6,428 nt of DNA from positions 1 to 6,428 of the forward strand of contig JAJYWW010000033.1 of the NCBI GenBank assembly GCA_021791295.1, given 5' to 3'. The position numbers and the translations under genes were made by a program. The notes beneath the pieces were generated by a model, which made no database searches, had not been told where the DNA came from, and saw only the letters and a program-made list of their open reading frames with translations. This stretch comes from a bacterium (GTDB taxonomy: Bacteria > SZUA-79 > Acidulodesulfobacterales > Acidulodesulfobacteraceae). Below are positions 5,601-6,428 of this stretch, piece by piece; within the stretch, counting starts at the first letter, position 1, and each line of letters opens with the position of its first letter.

Positions 5601-6428
5601 ATGAAATTTTTTAAGCATATATTTTTAGGAATTATTATAGCCGGCGTTTTGATTTTAAATTCTATTAACGCTTATGCTGCACTGAACAATAAGAACGTCT
5701 GGACAGGTTTTTTTTATCAGAAAGGCTCCCCCGCCTTAACATCCATAAAAAAATCTTTTTCCGAAAGTTTTAAAAAATATTTAAATTCGGGAAAGCCTTA
5801 TTTTGTTTTTGCTTATACTAAATTAAAAACCAAGCCTTACTTTAACTACGACAAAAAAATAAACTTAGTCCGAATAAAAAAACTCGGCATAGTTTATCGT
5901 TCAAATTACATTGTAACCGGAAGCATTTCTAGATTCGGCTCTAATTTTACGGTTCATGCTATGTTTATAGACGTGTCGAACGTTTATAGGTCTAAAACCG
6001 TTAATTTATCGGGAAACGGTACAAAGCAGTTTAATAAAGACATCAATTTATTATCGTTAAAAGTATCTAATTTTATATACGGCAATATCGAAAAAATTAA
6101 GACGCCTAAAAAGACTGTTTTTAATAAAATTATATATGCCGTAAGAGTCAAAGGAAACGTCAGGGTCGGCAAAGGTTTTATAATGAACCGCATTGAAGTT
6201 AATAAAGGCGGCGAATATTCTATCAAAAAAATTAACGACAGCGTAAAAAAACTTTACAAAACCGGATACTTTAAAAATGTTTTAGTTAACGTTAAGCCTC
6301 ATGGAAATCAGCTTATAATAACTTTTATAGTATCGGAAAGACCTCTTATAAAGTCTATAAAATACACGGGGAACGGTTCCGTAAGCGTTAAAAAAATTAA
6401 AAAAATTATAAACGTAAAACCGGAAAGA
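5601..6428 (+). CDS. bamA: Outer membrane protein assembly factor BamA, N-terminal part with TolB-N-like domain (3' end outside window)
   Basis: BamA is the outer-membrane Omp85 protein that folds and inserts beta-barrel proteins. The frame stays open to the window edge, giving 276 residues. Residues 1-26 form a signal peptide (positive start, hydrophobic core, probable cleavage after AYA). Residues about 30-165 resemble the TolB N-terminal domain: the pattern KKLGIVYRSNYIVTGSISRF, then a strand ending FIDV, fits the family's 'LG-x-DYVV-x-GSI' signature. From about 176 to 246 there is a POTRA domain (VKGN, SVKKLYKTGYFKNVLVNV, IVSERP), and a second begins at 249 (IKSIKYTGNGSV). The C-terminal POTRA domains and barrel lie beyond the window. 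TAG at 5589-5591 closes the frame upstream, so ATG 5601 is the start, yet no Shine-Dalgarno sequence precedes it. TamA or another Omp85 protein is possible, but placement after lolD favours BamA. Confidence 0.88.
   Translation, partial: MKFFKHIFLGIIIAGVLILNSINAYAALNNKNVWTGFFYQKGSPALTSIKKSFSESFKKYLNSGKPYFVFAYTKLKTKPYFNYDKKINLVRIKKLGIVYRSNYIVTGSISRFGSNFTVHAMFIDVSNVYRSKTVNLSGNGTKQFNKDINLLSLKVSNFIYGNIEKIKTPKKTVFNKIIYAVRVKGNVRVGKGFIMNRIEVNKGGEYSIKKINDSVKKLYKTGYFKNVLVNVKPHGNQLIITFIVSERPLIKSIKYTGNGSVSVKKIKKIINVKPER

Noticed and set aside
5711..5720. T-run early in bamA as a terminator or attenuator
   Set aside because: No stable hairpin precedes it; it encodes consecutive Phe codons inside the open bamA frame.

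Overview
This is a low-GC window from a Gram-negative (diderm) bacterium. All genes are on the + strand in one compact run: lnt (3' part) - prfB - lysS - lolC/E-type permease - lolD - bamA (5' part). From general knowledge, this order (lipoprotein acylation, RF2, LysRS, lipoprotein release, outer-membrane protein assembly) is typical of deltaproteobacterial lineages such as Desulfobacterota. The AT-rich composition and heavy use of ATA, AGA and AGG codons suggest a low-GC member of that group. The exact taxon cannot be fixed from the sequence.

Layout. Positions 2-787 hold the C-terminal nitrilase domain of apolipoprotein N-acyltransferase, with all three catalytic residues. Positions 828-1962 hold prfB, which appears as two pieces because RF2 is made by a programmed +1 frameshift at 930-935. 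Lysyl-tRNA synthetase (2064-3551) uses a TTG start. At 3605-5522 lie the permease and ATPase of a Lol lipoprotein-releasing transporter, which overlap by 8 bases. From 5601 to the window edge is the start of bamA: a signal peptide, an unusual TolB-N-like domain, then POTRA domains. No intergenic gap exceeds about 100 bases and no factor-independent terminator is visible, so a single operon is plausible.

Function. Four of the six genes build the outer membrane. Lnt completes lipoprotein acylation, LolC/D moves mature lipoproteins out of the inner membrane, and BamA inserts beta-barrel proteins. prfB and lysS are translation genes that share the transcript.

The least ordinary features are three copies of a small palindromic element (core GGAATTGAATTCC) in two intergenic gaps. 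Two copies lie head to head upstream of lysS and could also pair with each other over 19 bp. One copy starts on the last base of the lolD stop codon. Also notable are the extra domain on BamA and the lack of a Shine-Dalgarno sequence at lolC and bamA, with a promoter-like sequence placed so that the bamA mRNA could be leaderless. No wholly new multi-gene system was found.
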